Shown here in pieces: positions 51,616 to 63,560 of a DNA stretch of 64,000 nt (positions are counted from its first letter, which is position 1; each line of letters starts with the position of its first letter). The notes below the pieces were generated by a model, which did not search any database, was not told the origin of the DNA, and saw only the letters and a list, made by a program, of their open reading frames with translations. Source of the DNA: Atherinomorus stipes (lineage: Eukaryota > Chordata > Actinopteri > Atheriniformes > Atherinidae). The stretch is taken from the NCBI GenBank assembly GCA_023101725.1, contig JALJCO010010195.1, positions 434,001-498,000 on the forward strand, in the 5' to 3' direction. The translations under genes were made by a program, and so were the position numbers.

Positions 51616-54600
51616 ATTTGGAGCAGGAATCTTCTTCCTGTGACGTTTCACTTCTACCCACACCGTCGTCTTCCCTCGGTCTAACAAGACAAAGATTCCA
51701 CGACCCATTTTAAATGAGCTGGTCCAAATGCCCCATCAGAAGGCTCTCTCAACTTTTCAGGGTACTTATTAAGATGGGAGAAATGAACCTGAGCACAGAT
51801 TCCACAGATTATTTTGCCTCATAATCTCTTAAGTAAATACTGGATCCCTTTTAAACAACTTATGCTCCAGAAATTGGGACATTAATTTGGCTATTTTACA
51901 GCCCTAAAAATCTGGGGAAAGTCAACTTTGTATAAGATTTGTCTGGTGTGTCAACAACTCACTCTCATGAGATCTTACAACACAGATATCCTTTAGCAAA
52001 GGAAACTTATAATATGGCCTAGATATTTGTCAATTTCAACACTTTCTCATTACCCCACTTTTCCCAACCAATACATTTGTATCTCACATAACCCTATCTC
52101 CTCCACCAGCATAACCCTCAACACCTCAGCTGAGTCCAATTGGGAGACTGGATAACTAGTGCATATTATTCCAGCGGCACAGCAAAAACAAATTACAGCT
52201 AAACAAGAATAAACACTGGTGACTGTTTCACAGCTGGAAAAATAAAGCTAGACCCAGAAGATTTCTTATAAACACAAAGAAAAAAAACTTTAAAGTGGTC
52301 TCAAGACAAATATCCTTCGATCATTTCTTCTTTCCAAAACTTAAAAGATTAGCCCCACCCCTCCCCCTTCCCCATGCCAGTCCCAAGCCCACTTGAATGC
52401 AGAGTGTTGTCCGGAAGGGCTTCCAATGTAAAAATCTACACCCAATATGCAAAACAGTTCAGAAACCAGAGATAGAGGCAAATGATTTGCTGTGGTGATC
52501 TCTATGGGAACTACCAAAAGGAAAAGAAGATGCATGTATGCCTTAAAAAGAAAAGTCCTCTAGCATGACTGACCTCTGACCTTTTAAAGGTAATCTATCA
52601 TCATTCTTACTACACATCTATTAATTCATCCTTTAGTCCACATGAGCAATTGCATGTTTGAGTTTATGAGATATCCTGTTATGAAGGCTGGGATGGACAT
52701 GTAAAAAGCCCTGTGGCCAAGCAGAGCCACAATAAAAACAAATAAAACAATGAATGCCTGGAACATTTAATTAGCTTTTACATGTGAATCTGCTGGCTTT
52801 CAGAAGGCCTCAGAGAATCAAGAGACTAAATGCTGAGCTCCCAAAGGAACAGTGCAGAAACCTTTGCATCAGTTTACACCATCCCAGGCAGAATGAGGGG
52901 AGGCACACACACGACTTTAGTGTTGATCAATTATGGATGGCATGAGAATATTTCAGTTTGCGTGTTTGTAAATTTGGGCATGTTTTTAATCCATAATGAA
53001 TGATGTGTTACCGTCGGCAGTTTTATTGTTGGTACCTCAGTCTTGTGAACTGTTTGCTTGCTGCTTTCATGATAATCATCATCAAGCTTCTTAATTTTCA
53101 TTTTCTCATGCACAACCTTAGCTAAAAGCCTTTCCTAATACACCAGTCAGTTCTCTTTTTCAGCACAATTTGCATAGATCACACAGCCTGAGAGATTATT
53201 GACTGCTGCTGATGCATCTACAAGTTGTGCAGCCTTTTTCAGCAGTGCAGGTGGTGTATCTGATCTCCTCTCATTCTCACACATCTTTTTCTTTTTCCTT
53301 AATGATTGAGACATAATGCCAGTCACTTGAAACGTGACTTTTACCTTTAATTTATTTACAACATTTCTGTGTCTTCTATCTGACTCATCCTTATATCACT
53401 CAGTGAGTCACAGCACACAAAGCAATGTGGGATCATACTGTTGTGAGTGCAACAAGCTGCGCACAGGCCTCAACTAGTCACAGTTCACTTGCTGTTAATT
53501 CTGTCATTCTGTTTCTTTAATGTCTCATCTCTAAGAATAAAATAACGCATCTGTTACGCTCTTATACAGTGTACAGTGAGGAGAAGTCAATATGTTTTAT
53601 TGTTTCCTGCAGAAATAACTTCTTTAAATGTATAGTACATGGTTGATACATCTAACTTCACAGCAGAACAAGCAGGGGAGGCTCTTTCTTCCTTTGCTTT
53701 CTCTCACATTGGTCATAAATTAGTGTTTATTTGCTTGACTGCTTCCCTGCCGCTCTGGATAGCTAAATACTGTCTGCCCAAGTGTGCCCTCTGGTGCCTG
53801 AATCCTCGACAAGAGCTACGGATTTGTGAGCGTTGCTTACTTTTATGCAAAACATCTGCTCACAGGGGGTCCGTGAGAGAAAAATGGAGAAAAAGAAGAA
53901 AAATCAAGGAGAAAGTGGGACGGGGAGAGAGAACGCTCAAAGGGGGGTGGATTTGGCGTTTTTCCAGTCTGCGAAGATGCGACAGAGCTTGCTGACAAAA
54001 ACATCAGCAATGTATTAGCAGTGCGCGTGCTGTCTTTGAGTGTGGGGGCTCTTTTAGACAAGGCAACATGTAGAGTCAACCAGACTCTTGCAAGGGAACC
54101 TGCATGCATCACAGAACCCAGAAAAAAAAAAAAATCAAACTATGAGTTTTTCTTACAGTGAATGCTGTTTCCCCTCATGTCACTGTGATTTATGAAAGGG
54201 GTGGTGGGATTAGTTCTTGGCCATGCTGTGTATGTGTGCATCAATGTGAGTTAACATAAATTTATATGAGAAGGAGTCAGAGTGAAGTACAAAAGGCATA
54301 AACTTACTGAGGAGTACAGTTTGCTGTTTAGGAGTTATGTGCATGTTTATGCCGTGGATATGTTAGGGATTGTGAGATGCAATTGCTGAGGCTGTCAAAG
54401 AGCATCATTTATCCTTGGGCATGCTGCTCCAATCCTTTGTCTCTAAACCTCAAAGATGCACACTGAGCATGCAGAGTAAATAAGCCCTCAGGTTGTTTAA
54501 GGGCAAAATCCCACTAAACGCATCCCCGCTGCCTGCACAGCATTAACCATGGTTTTATGGTTAAAGTAGAACTCGAGGGTTGGAAAAGGTGCTGGTAGCT

Positions 54601-55759
54601 CTCTAATAAATCATGACTGTTGTAGGAAAAAAAAAACAAAGAAAAACATCCACATGTTGTTTTAATAAGCTTTCCCCAAGTACTGAAAAATGCATACAGT
54701 ATGTTATGAAGGAAAACAGGAGAATGCACTCAATGTGTTTTATTGCAATGACAATAGCTAAGTGTCTTTTTAAATGTCACAATGATATTTGGTAGAATTA
54801 AAGAAAAAAAAAGAACAAACTATGATTGTATAAAATTACATGAGTGAAAACAAAGCATCGCTGGCCCAGCTGATCACATCAACACAAACTATTTTACACC
54901 AAAATCTGGAGCCAGCCAGCCCATGCAGTCTTTAAAACACAGCTACAACACTGTCAGAATGTGTGGAGAGCTCAGGAGGCAGCTGCTGATGGTATTCATA
55001 TCACCACCACAGCACACCAGTTTGACTGTAATGAGCCAATGATGGTGGGAGCACTGTGACATCACACCTCAACCACATTTTCCTCTTCCTGGCACAAGTC
55101 TTAGGAGATGGGATGAATTTTACATGAATTAAGTCGAGGGATATGATTTGCATGCTGCAGCTGAAGCAGCTGTTCCATGGCACCATTTACCTAACCTGCT
55201 TCTCTGGGAATGTTTAAGATTCATGAAAGGCAATCATTCAACCAACAAATAAGTTCATGTAAGGGCTTCTTTTCTCTTTCCACACCAGCTTTCTGTCAGC
55301 AGTATATGCCAGGCAACTCAATGGGATTTTCTGGCAAAACTGGGGCAACAAACTGTACCGAATTCATTTTGGGCCATTTTAATATGATTGTGAAAACACA
55401 GTAATCAATCATAAACACATCAGGTGTTAAAATTTCATGTTGCAACATTTTGTCCATGGAGGTCTGTCAGGAAAACATGATCAGAGTCAGAGTAGATGGT
55501 GGAAAACATGATGAATAAAGATTTTTTTTTCCTGCATAGTTATGTTTTTGTTACTATGAATTTGTTTATTTATTTATTTATTTTTTTTAACTCACCATCC
55601 ACACCCTGATAAGCGGTTAATCAGATTTGCATTATTATTTGTTTTCTAAAAGTTTTTGGTTGCCTATAGAGCCAAGAGGAATTGGAGCAGGCATCTATTG
55701 TGTTGTACCTTTTTCTTATAGTCCTGTGTCCATATTTCTGCAACAGCCATAGCAATTAA
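51616..55759. other. intergenic, no gene supported
   Basis: The 118-codon frame at 53639-53995 is overlapped by frames on both strands and is not called. A TTTA microsatellite is at about 55563-55582. Confidence 0.5.
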
Positions 55760-55860
55760 AAGAGGATGTGATGATTTGTAAATTGTTTAAACTCTACATT
55801 TAATTACAAAAGTACAAATGCAATATATTAAATGATTAACTTTGATTTCACCAGTCATTT
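55760..55860. repeat. remnant of a Tc1-like inverted repeat
   Basis: GATGTGATGATTTGTAAATT followed by GTTTAAACTCTACATTTAATT resembles the inner inverted repeat of the ACAACCCC-type Tc1 family at 36.27-37.73 kb. Only one arm was seen. Confidence 0.35.
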
Positions 55861-56650
55861 TGAGTTGGACTCCAACCCATATTTAAGTTCAAACTAAATC
55901 ACGTTTAATACCAAGCTGCCTTGTTTTTCTTTTAATGGCATTCTTTCAGTTTTTGGGCTGTTGTAGATTTGAAAGTAAAACAATGAAGAATGATTGAAAT
56001 GATTTCCAAATCATGACGTACTGATGTAATTTATGGTAGCACATGTCAAATCTTGGAAAAAGTGGCTTAAATCTTCATATTAGGTTGCTGTTGGAGCAGT
56101 AAAACGACTCTATACTGTATGTGGCTGGCTGATTGGCAAATCTAAGGCACCATACTGCATGTAAATCTCTGAGTTTTCCAAGAAAGGATTTTACAGAAAT
56201 TGTGTAGAAACTCTAATAATAAAATCATACTATATTTACAAATAATTGCCAAATCAGCCACAAATTGAGTGTGGAGTGGGCCACCCCATTGCAACATTAA
56301 TTTTTTTTTCTTTTATTTTATTTATTTAAGTGTTTGCATACAGCGTCACAACTGCCCAAGCAGCAAGTAAAAGACCTGCATCTGCAAATACTTAAATCAA
56401 AATCAAATTCAGTCGATCTGGATGCCATGTTGAACAAATTAGCCCCAGATATTTTGATTTATATATCATATAAATATATATAATCTTTTAGGTATTTTCC
56501 TGTATTTAAGCATTTTATGCACCTGTTTTTTTTCCCTCAGTCATAATGTTTAACATCATTGTATAAAATTTCATGAAATCATGAGTTTTAAACTAATGAC
56601 AGATTTGATAAACATCCAAACAGTGGCAATATCACAAGTTAACCCAAATG

Positions 56651-56935
56651 AAGGCTTTGTCTACACTGGGCTTAAGTGCTTAAACGTACATGATACGCCC
56701 TTATGTTAGCATTTACCCGGCGTGTAAGTGTCCTTCTGTGAACTTTCTGTTTACATGCTGATGTCAGACACATGCATCTGCCTGTGATGTGGCGCATGCG
56801 CAGTTAGCGCAAATGGGGGGTCATTATTTTGCTTGCATCGAGTCTTTAATGATTCATAAACAACTGTGTGGATGCAGATAAGACGGAGTCAAACGTCCCC
56901 TATAACAATCACCACTTAGTGTAGACATAGCTTAA
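56651..56935. mobile_element. MITE with GTCTACACT ends
   Basis: The left end AAGGCTTTGTCTACACTGGG and the right end AGTGTAGACATAGCTTAAG are inverted repeats. 285 bp, non-coding. A related right end occurs at 42340-42359. No convincing target duplication was found. Confidence 0.6.
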
Positions 56936-56998
56936 GAATGAACCTCACAAAATCATCTACAGTATTTTACTTTACTTGCCGCGACTATAATTTGCTAA

Positions 56999-57141
56999 AG
57001 GGGTGTCCAGCTCTGGTCCTTGAAGGCGACTCTTGCAAGTTTAAATGAATAGGTCTTTATAAGCTGTCAAGTGTGTTGGAACAGGGAAACATTGAAAACC
57101 TGCAGGATTGAGGCCTTCAAGGACCGACTTAAGGCACCCCT
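56999..57141. mobile_element. short hairpin MITE
   Basis: The left arm GGGGTGTCCAGCTCTGGTCC, then TTGAAGG, mirrors the right arm CCTTCAAGGACCGACTTAAG, then GCACCCC. The type is like the palindromic MITE at 10.8 kb (both contain AAACCTGCAGGA), but the arms differ. Confidence 0.65.
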
Positions 57142-57899
57142 AAAAAAAAGTCCTAAAATTTGCTGCTTAAACAGAAGAACATTAAAAAAAAAAAAAAAAA
57201 AAAAGTGAGATAATGAATCAAGTTTCAGAGACTTCTTGTAGTGACAACGCCATACCCTGCTGGCCATTTAAAAGCATGCAGGTGTGAAACATTGACTCCG
57301 GCTTTGCTTTTTAGACCCATAGGCTCCGTCCATCTTTCTAGTCTATATGTATGCCAGGCTTGGCAAAGTCATCACAGCTTGCAGCTATTTTTTTTTTTTT
57401 ACTGGACACACACTAGTGAATTTCTTTGCCTTCATATGGTTGTTTGCCTGACATGGACTTCAATAAATCAAAATGTTGCCTCATTAAATTGCTGGGACCC
57501 TGCAGTTTTCAGTGTGTGGACCGTCTCTTTGTTTCTTTTGTATGCTGCATGATTCCAGCGTTTTTTGTGTCAGACTAAGATTGTGTGCACTGCAGACTAA
57601 TCACACTCTCAAAGATTCTTTAAAAAACATCAATCTCTTTTGTAAAAACGTGTGAACACCTTATTAACAGCGACCAGATGAGCAACAGGTCACTGGGTTT
57701 TCTCTTTGATGATCTGTCAAGTTGTAGCTGCATCTGCTGCACACGCATCACATTTTCAATTTCCGTGACTAAACTGCACCAGCCGACCCCAACCTGTTAG
57801 TGTAGTCTACCAACTCACAAGCTGGAAATATCAAGCTGAAATATTAGAACTTGGTGGCTTGTGTCAGAATCTGCAACATATTTTTGACTTTTTGTGACA

Positions 57900-60127
57900 T
57901 AAATCTGTTTAATGAAGTGCTGCATAAAAGCAAAGCATTAAAAAGACAAGTATGAGCAATAATATCAAACACAATCTCCACAACACCCATTCTTGAAATT
58001 AACTACTTCACAGGCTCAAAGAGCATCTGGAACTGGCAGTCAAATATCGGCGGTGAAGAAGGGGCTTTGTGTGGACTCATGGCGCAGGGACTAAGGGAGG
58101 GGAGGGGAGGGGAGGTTGTCGGCTCCATCACACAAACACAATGCTCAAAGAGTTCAAAATTTACAAAACATCAAAATTCCTCCTGCAATATTGTCATGCA
58201 ATATACATGTTGACACGACTGAGACAACAATGCCTTTTTTTTTCTCTTTTTGTAAGAGTTTTCATGTCCAGTTTGGCAGTGAATGGGTTCAGCCCCCATC
58301 AGAGAATCTCACGCCTCTCGCAGCTGAGAAGGTGACACATGTTTTCAACCCCTCTGCCATGTGACATGGGAGGTGGGGAGAACGCCGTCAGCTATGATTA
58401 AAAGACATTTGAACAGTTCAGATACAGTCTTTGATCAAACATCCTACTTAGGTGTTACATCACATTTTACTAAATAAACAAGCAAAAAGCATCAAGTGTA
58501 TCCATTTTTGTGACTTGTCTGTTGATACTATTGTACATTTAAAGCCACAGTAAATTTCATTATATGTATAGATATACAGTGTTTCGACACTGACCAAACC
58601 TGACAGCCTGGTATGAAATGCTACAGACTGCAACGCGCAGGACAGATCTAGCATTTCTACTTCTACCACATTGTCAACACACAGGCTATTGACATAATGT
58701 GCTTGGTGCAGTTGCCTGGCAACACAAGCAGAACAGTTTTTAGAGGATTTCAAAGCAAAAAGAAAATCTTACAAAGCTATGCAAAATAGTATAAAACAAT
58801 AAATAGAAAACCTTTTAAAACACGGATTACACATTTGTCCTTATCTGGTTGTTTTCTTGTCATGTGCAGATGACATTTTTAGTGTTTTATGATACGTCAA
58901 CAATCTTCATTTGGCCCTTAAAAAATCCAACATCTTTTTTTTTTTTCTTCTTCAAAACTAATATGCATCTGATATTAAAAATAGGAGGGAGTGGTCATAC
59001 TGGGCAACATAAAGAAGTCTGCAATACCTTAATTTTATTCAGTTAATCTGTAATTTAACCAAGGCAGCTGAAATGGTTTCACATTGAACTGCCAACATGG
59101 CCCATAAATCCACAGCAGGAGTTAAGCAGACATTTACAATCTGCCTCTGAACCCATCGGCTTCCTCACTTTCTCTAAAACTTCAAACATTAGCTGCAGAG
59201 GACAGCGTGGAAATGAAAAGTTGGCACTGAAAAGAAAAAAAAAAAATCCCTTATGTTAAAATACACACATCTGCAGTAGGGGAGAGCTGTCCGTTTATTC
59301 TCCGTCATTTCTAACCTCCTTTTCTTTTTCTCGCCGTCTCTATTCGGCAAGGAGGAGGGAAGAGGAGAAGAGTGGGACAGTCTTTCACTCAGGCCAGAGT
59401 GTCTGGCAGTGTTTAAGTGGCACACCAGGACTTGTTTCAGTCTGCCAAGGCAAATCCATTGTGAAGGCAGGTGGGCCAACACACATCCTCACTTAGGACA
59501 CAGACTTGTGTGTCCCAGCCTTTGTCTCTTCGCAGCCTGGCAACCAAGTCAGCAGCTACAAAGTCAGTGGGAGCAGAGAATTGCTATGGCAACCACCATA
59601 GTGGGCAAGGCTGTGGCTGCTCTTGGATCAGCTCGGAGACTTTTTTTTTTTTGGCATCCGCTTAGTCCCGGAGTCAATCATAGAGTCGCTTCTCTTAAAT
59701 GTTTTTCCCAGATTGGCCCACGATCTCAAATGCACAGATTTTTTTTTTTTCCACTTTTGAAAAATAGACAAATATTTGGAGTATTAAGAGTCAAACCGCT
59801 GCTATGTAATAAAGTTTCACAGAAAACAAAATGTAGGAGAGACTCGTGATAGTCTGAGTTTGCACTCTCAAAGTTAATCGTGCTGAAATGGTACGTCCAT
59901 TCTCGTTCATACGCGCACACTCACTCACAAACACACACACAAACTTCTCAACATAAAACAGCCACCAGGGTGAAATTTTAAAACTGATCAATTGACTAAT
60001 TCAACAGAGCATTTAACGACAGTTAGGTCTGAAGGCGGAGTCCAGATCTGCTCCCTGGAATTGTGTTGGCTGAGTCCACGATGTGCGTGAGAGGCAGGAG
60101 GAGGGTGGTGGGGCGGTCCTCCTCTGT
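57900..60127 (-). other. igsf3: igsf3 3' UTR and downstream flank (extent uncertain)
   Basis: No coding potential was recognised. Reading the - strand from the igsf3 stop, candidate polyadenylation signals are AATAAA at 59299-59294 and 59039-59034, and the weaker ATTAAA at 57913-57908. Vertebrate IGSF3 transcripts have long 3' UTRs, so any could be used. T-rich runs on the + strand lie at 58231-58240, 58937-58946, 59641-59652 and 59741-59750. A run of GGGGA units at 58096-58117 (+ strand) is reported separately. Confidence 0.4.
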
Positions 60128-60378
60128 TTAATCAACCGAGCCGGGGTGCAAGCTCAACGCAGGTGGGTCCAGACAGGTGGGAGAGTAACTGAGGTGAGGT
60201 TCTTTAATCCACAGGAGAGGGGCGCCGTTCTTTCCCTCTTGGCTCTTGCTGTTGTTCCGACTTTTGTAGCGCACGAACAGCAAGGCGATGAGGAGGATGC
60301 CAAAGATGGGGAAGGGATAAAAGAAGACGAAGTAAAAGAGGGAGTCGATGGAGCACACCACTGAGTGGATAGTCGACA
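60128..60378 (-). CDS. igsf3: igsf3 terminal coding exon: transmembrane segment and cytoplasmic tail
   Basis: 83 complete codons plus the TAA stop, after acceptor TGTCAACAG. A hydrophobic segment of about 22 residues (from LFYFVFF to LLFV) is followed by the basic stop-transfer RYKSR and a tail of about 47 residues ending SLHPGSVD. The cysteine in VVCSID just before the membrane, also present in human IGSF3, is a plausible palmitoylation or disulfide site; that role is inference. Confidence 0.93.
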
Positions 60379-62121
60379 CTGTTGACAGAGAAAACCAAGG
60401 ATTAATTTAGGTTTTTTTCCTTCTTCTACAGTCCTGACAAAGAAAAATAGCAGGAAAATGAGCAAATACAGAGTGAAATGGACTTTCATTGCAGGCATAT
60501 GTTGTCTTCTACTATTTTACAACAATGCATTTGACTCTTTTTGAAACTAAGACCTCAGCTTTAATCCTAAAGTGAGAGCCCACCCTGTGCTACCACGTCT
60601 CACCCAAAAAAAAAAAAATCTTTATCAAGCACTTCACAATGTAAACAGGAAGCTGAAATTTGTTACTTAGGATCTTTGGATACCATTTCATTTCCATCAG
60701 CATAGCTCATGATGTTACATATAAGCCAACTCCCTACTGGTTGGAAAATAAGTTTGCTCAAAGATGGATGATCACAAAGAACAAGAAAAGACTCTACTGG
60801 ACAATCCTTATTATTTTCAACATTTCACTATGATGCAGTTCTTTGTCCACTATGAATTTAGTCATTTCTGTCTCAGGGCAAGACCACGGACCCAAAGATT
60901 AGTCCACATATCACATTGTTCTGCATATTTCCCACATTTCCCTGAAGGGAGAGCAGAACATTACACGAGGTAGATGCTTGCAGAGCTAAACACACAATGA
61001 GGAACTAAAGCTCAGGCTACTAAGCTGATAAGACTCAGTCAACATGAAATTTGAAAGTCCAGTTTTCACAGTGTTCACATCAACTCTGTCAATTGTTTCA
61101 AACTTTGTTCAAGGAGTTTCTTTTTTTAAAAAAACACCCCATTTGGTTACCTTTCATTGTATTTACATGTGGATGAGATGTCAAGACATTTATTTTTTTA
61201 AAAAAAAACCCTGCTGTAATGGTGGACAAGGCCCTGGAGCTCTTCATACTCTAAAGTTATCTGCATTGTCACAGCAAGGACATATAAGGAGTGGGCAATG
61301 CAGCAGCACAAAGTCCCAGATTCTGGGCTATAAAAGGGATGAATGATGATTAATGAGTATCTGCTGAAATCTAACTATGAATTGGGAATTTTGCATTCAT
61401 TTTTTGTATGCATGTTGCTTTGTGCAGTTTATAAAATGCTAAATGTTGTGTGACATCTTAGAGATTTTAGATTTTAAACTTTTGACCCATGGGCTTTGAT
61501 CAGTGAATCAGAGTTAGATAAAAATGTTTGGTATGGATTAAGTGCATGGGCCATTTTTCTGTATTATGACAACATTTACCATTTGGTCTAGTGTCCTAAA
61601 AAGAAGCAGTCAATCACATCCTGTCGGTATTTAAAGTCACCTCCACTCATAGAGGCTGTGTATCCAGGGCTTACCTTGCTGCAGTACATTGACGATAGTG
61701 AACCCAGAGTTATTGGCAGCCAGGCGATACCATATTTTGCGGGGGTTGAGAAGCCACTCCTCCACATGGCAGTAGTACCGGCCTGCGTCTGTCGGCCGGA
61801 CTCCATGAATGGTCAGGCTGTACAGGTCAGAGTTTGTCCTTTCAAACTGCAAGCGGGAATTTGGCCCCGTTTCATCCCGCGGGCTGCAGTTTTCATTTCT
61901 GAAAACGAAGTCATGGGCGATGGTAAACACACACTCGCGTTTACTCTCCTCCTCGCTCAGCTGATCCTCGGTGCTCTCCTCCTCAGAGCGATCCACATAC
62001 CAGGTAACAGATAAGCGTGAGTCTGGAGAAGACTGCGAGGGAATGCTGCAACCCAGCCGGATTGAACCGGACTCCTCTATGGTCACATTGGACTCAGTTT
62101 CTTCCACCTGCAGTCGAGCCT
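60128..62121 (-). CDS. igsf3: immunoglobulin superfamily member 3, 3'-terminal two coding exons (partial)
   Basis: Type I membrane protein of the EWI group (IgV-repeat proteins that associate with tetraspanins). Coding exons seen are 62121-61675 and 60378-60128, joined in phase 1 (CAA G|TG TCG). The first encodes the last IgV domain: Cys in RLGCSI, Trp in VTWYVD, DAGRYYC with the second core Cys, and the HVEEWLL signature. The second encodes a transmembrane segment and a tail ending HPGSVD. The membrane and tail residues (e.g. FYFVFFYPFPIFGIL, GKNG-PLLWIKEPHL) match vertebrate IGSF3 closely, which separates it from PTGFRN and IGSF8. Earlier exons encoding the other Ig domains and signal peptide lie right of position 64000. 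No defects are seen in the part present. Confidence 0.93.
60379..61674 (-). other. igsf3: igsf3 last intron
   Basis: 1296 bp, GT-AG, phase 1, between the last IgV exon and the membrane exon. No further exon or transposon was recognised within it. Confidence 0.85.
61675..62121 (-). CDS. igsf3: igsf3 exon encoding the membrane-proximal IgV domain
   Basis: 447 bp, exactly 149 codons, phase 1 at both ends, as expected for a one-domain Ig exon. Acceptor GTCCTGCAG, donor CAAG|GTAAGC. Between the predicted C and C' strands there is an acidic, low-complexity insert (SEEESTEDQLSEEESKRE); human IGSF3 has a longer Glu/Asp run at the same place. Two further cysteines (RECVF, NENCSP) lie outside the core pair. 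One N-glycosylation sequon, NVT, is near the start and another, NNS, near the end. Confidence 0.93.
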
Positions 62122-62159
62122 CTGCAGGACCAGACAGAAAAGAGAAAGGATGAGATTAG

Positions 62160-62196
62160 GGTAGAAAAATGTGTGTGTGTGTGTGTGGGGGGGGGA
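62160..62196. repeat. GT microsatellite followed by a G run, igsf3 intron
   Basis: GTG(TG)n from about 62170 runs into GGGGGGGGG at about 62187-62195, 50 bases upstream of the igsf3 exon acceptor in transcript direction, where it reads as a C run then CA repeat. The acceptor's own pyrimidine tract lies closer to the exon. Confidence 0.8.
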
Positions 62197-62295
62197 CTTT
62201 TCAAAAGCAAATATGTGGAAAAAGTTTTTGCATTTTTCAATTTTCATGAACAGGAGCTTTTCAAGAATCCACATTGTTGCAGTCTTAGCTTCAAC

Positions 62296-62525
62296 GAGGG
62301 ATGTAACGATATGAAAATTTCTTATCACGGTTATTGTGACCAACATGATCACTGCATTTTTCAAAATATCCAAAATGGGTCTAGATGTCTACTCTGTCCT
62401 TTTTAAAGGAGGAAAAATCTCCAGAGAACTGTCCACGTGGGTGCCTACACTGCCTTCTGCCATGTTTTCATAAATTAAACATTTTATAACGGTTAATTAT
62501 TTTATCAGTAATCGTTACATCCCTA
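62296..62525. mobile_element. hAT-type MITE in an igsf3 intron
   Basis: A perfect 8-base duplication GCTTCAAC flanks it (62288-62295 and 62526-62533). Ends are GAGGGATGTAACGAT and (complement) TAGGGATGTAACGAT. 230 bp, same end family as the copy in rpe intron 3 but much of the interior is deleted or replaced. Confidence 0.88.
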
Positions 62526-63113
62526 GCTTCAACTATCTGCTGCAGAACAATTCAAGTTTTTTTTTTCTACCAAACCCATAATGACAAAATTAGATGCTCA
62601 AAATAAAAACTGCAAGACTTCATTTAAGCTGACTTGAACACACAAACTCCATAAAACACCAAAAAGTATATCCTGCAAACAGGCTACAGGATGCACAAAC
62701 AAGAGACAAAAATAAATAAATTCCTCAGTGCTGCCTGTAGCTATCTCCAGTATTTCAGCTTCCCAGCAGGGTTAGATCCTCACTCAAGGCTACTGTGTCT
62801 GTCTGCATGAGAATGCTAAAGCCCTTCAGGGCTGTTACAATGACCCACTTCCAATATAGTTTAAAATGAAGTGGCAATAAAGACTTGGCTTGCATGATTC
62901 TCCTTTCACACACTGTTTGCATTTTTGTTCTAGCTGAAACAAAAAAGAGAAGCATAATGAACAGCAGGACTAGAAAAACAAACCCATCTCTCCTCATCTT
63001 TCCTCACAGTGGGAAGATTTCTGGATAATTCCTCTGTAAATGTTGACAAAAAAAATGAAATAAAATCCATTATGTTTACCGTATACATATTTAATGAAGA
63101 TGCATACATGTCA

Positions 63114-63560
63114 TTAAAAGAACTTGCTCAGTCTGCTTGTGCAGCATTTAATTGTTCTGTAGCATTTTCCTGATGATAAAGCTTTGAACAGTATGTGCCT
63201 GGGGTGTGAAGTGTCAGAAATGACGCTGCTAGCCTTCTTCCTTAGACAGTTGGTGTGTCCTTTCTCCAAGTATGGGAGCTCTGACCCGAACACACACTGT
63301 GCTGTCATCACCACATGGTGCAGGTCTTTCTCCTCATCGACTTGCAGCTTCTGTATCCCAACGTTTGTAAGGATGTTCTCAGTGTAGAAGTTCAGCAACA
63401 TTTTCTATGGAAGCCGCATGTTTCACTTTCCACAGGAAAAGCAGTCTTTGTTGATCTTTCTTTGTTGCACATGAGGTGTTTAAGATCCATGTTAGAAGTA
63501 ACTTTATTCTCTCCACTCTCAACTGCTGCTCTATGTGTGTGATGGAGGTGGTGGACTGTT
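63114..63560 (-). pseudogene. LINE reverse transcriptase C-terminal relic in an igsf3 intron
   Basis: The - strand frame 63401-63114 reads RKKASSVISDTSHPRHILFK followed by ALSSGKCYRTIKCCTSRLSK. The pattern of DxSHPxHxLF, then LxSGxxYRxI, then TxRLxxSF is the typical C-terminus of L2/CR1/Rex1-type LINE polyproteins. The sequence to 63560 continues plausibly upstream with frame changes. No 5' part is present. Confidence 0.6.

Noticed and set aside
53639..53995. 118-codon open frame
   Set aside because: Arg/Lys-rich end comes from a purine-rich tract, and frames on both strands overlap it; no family pattern.
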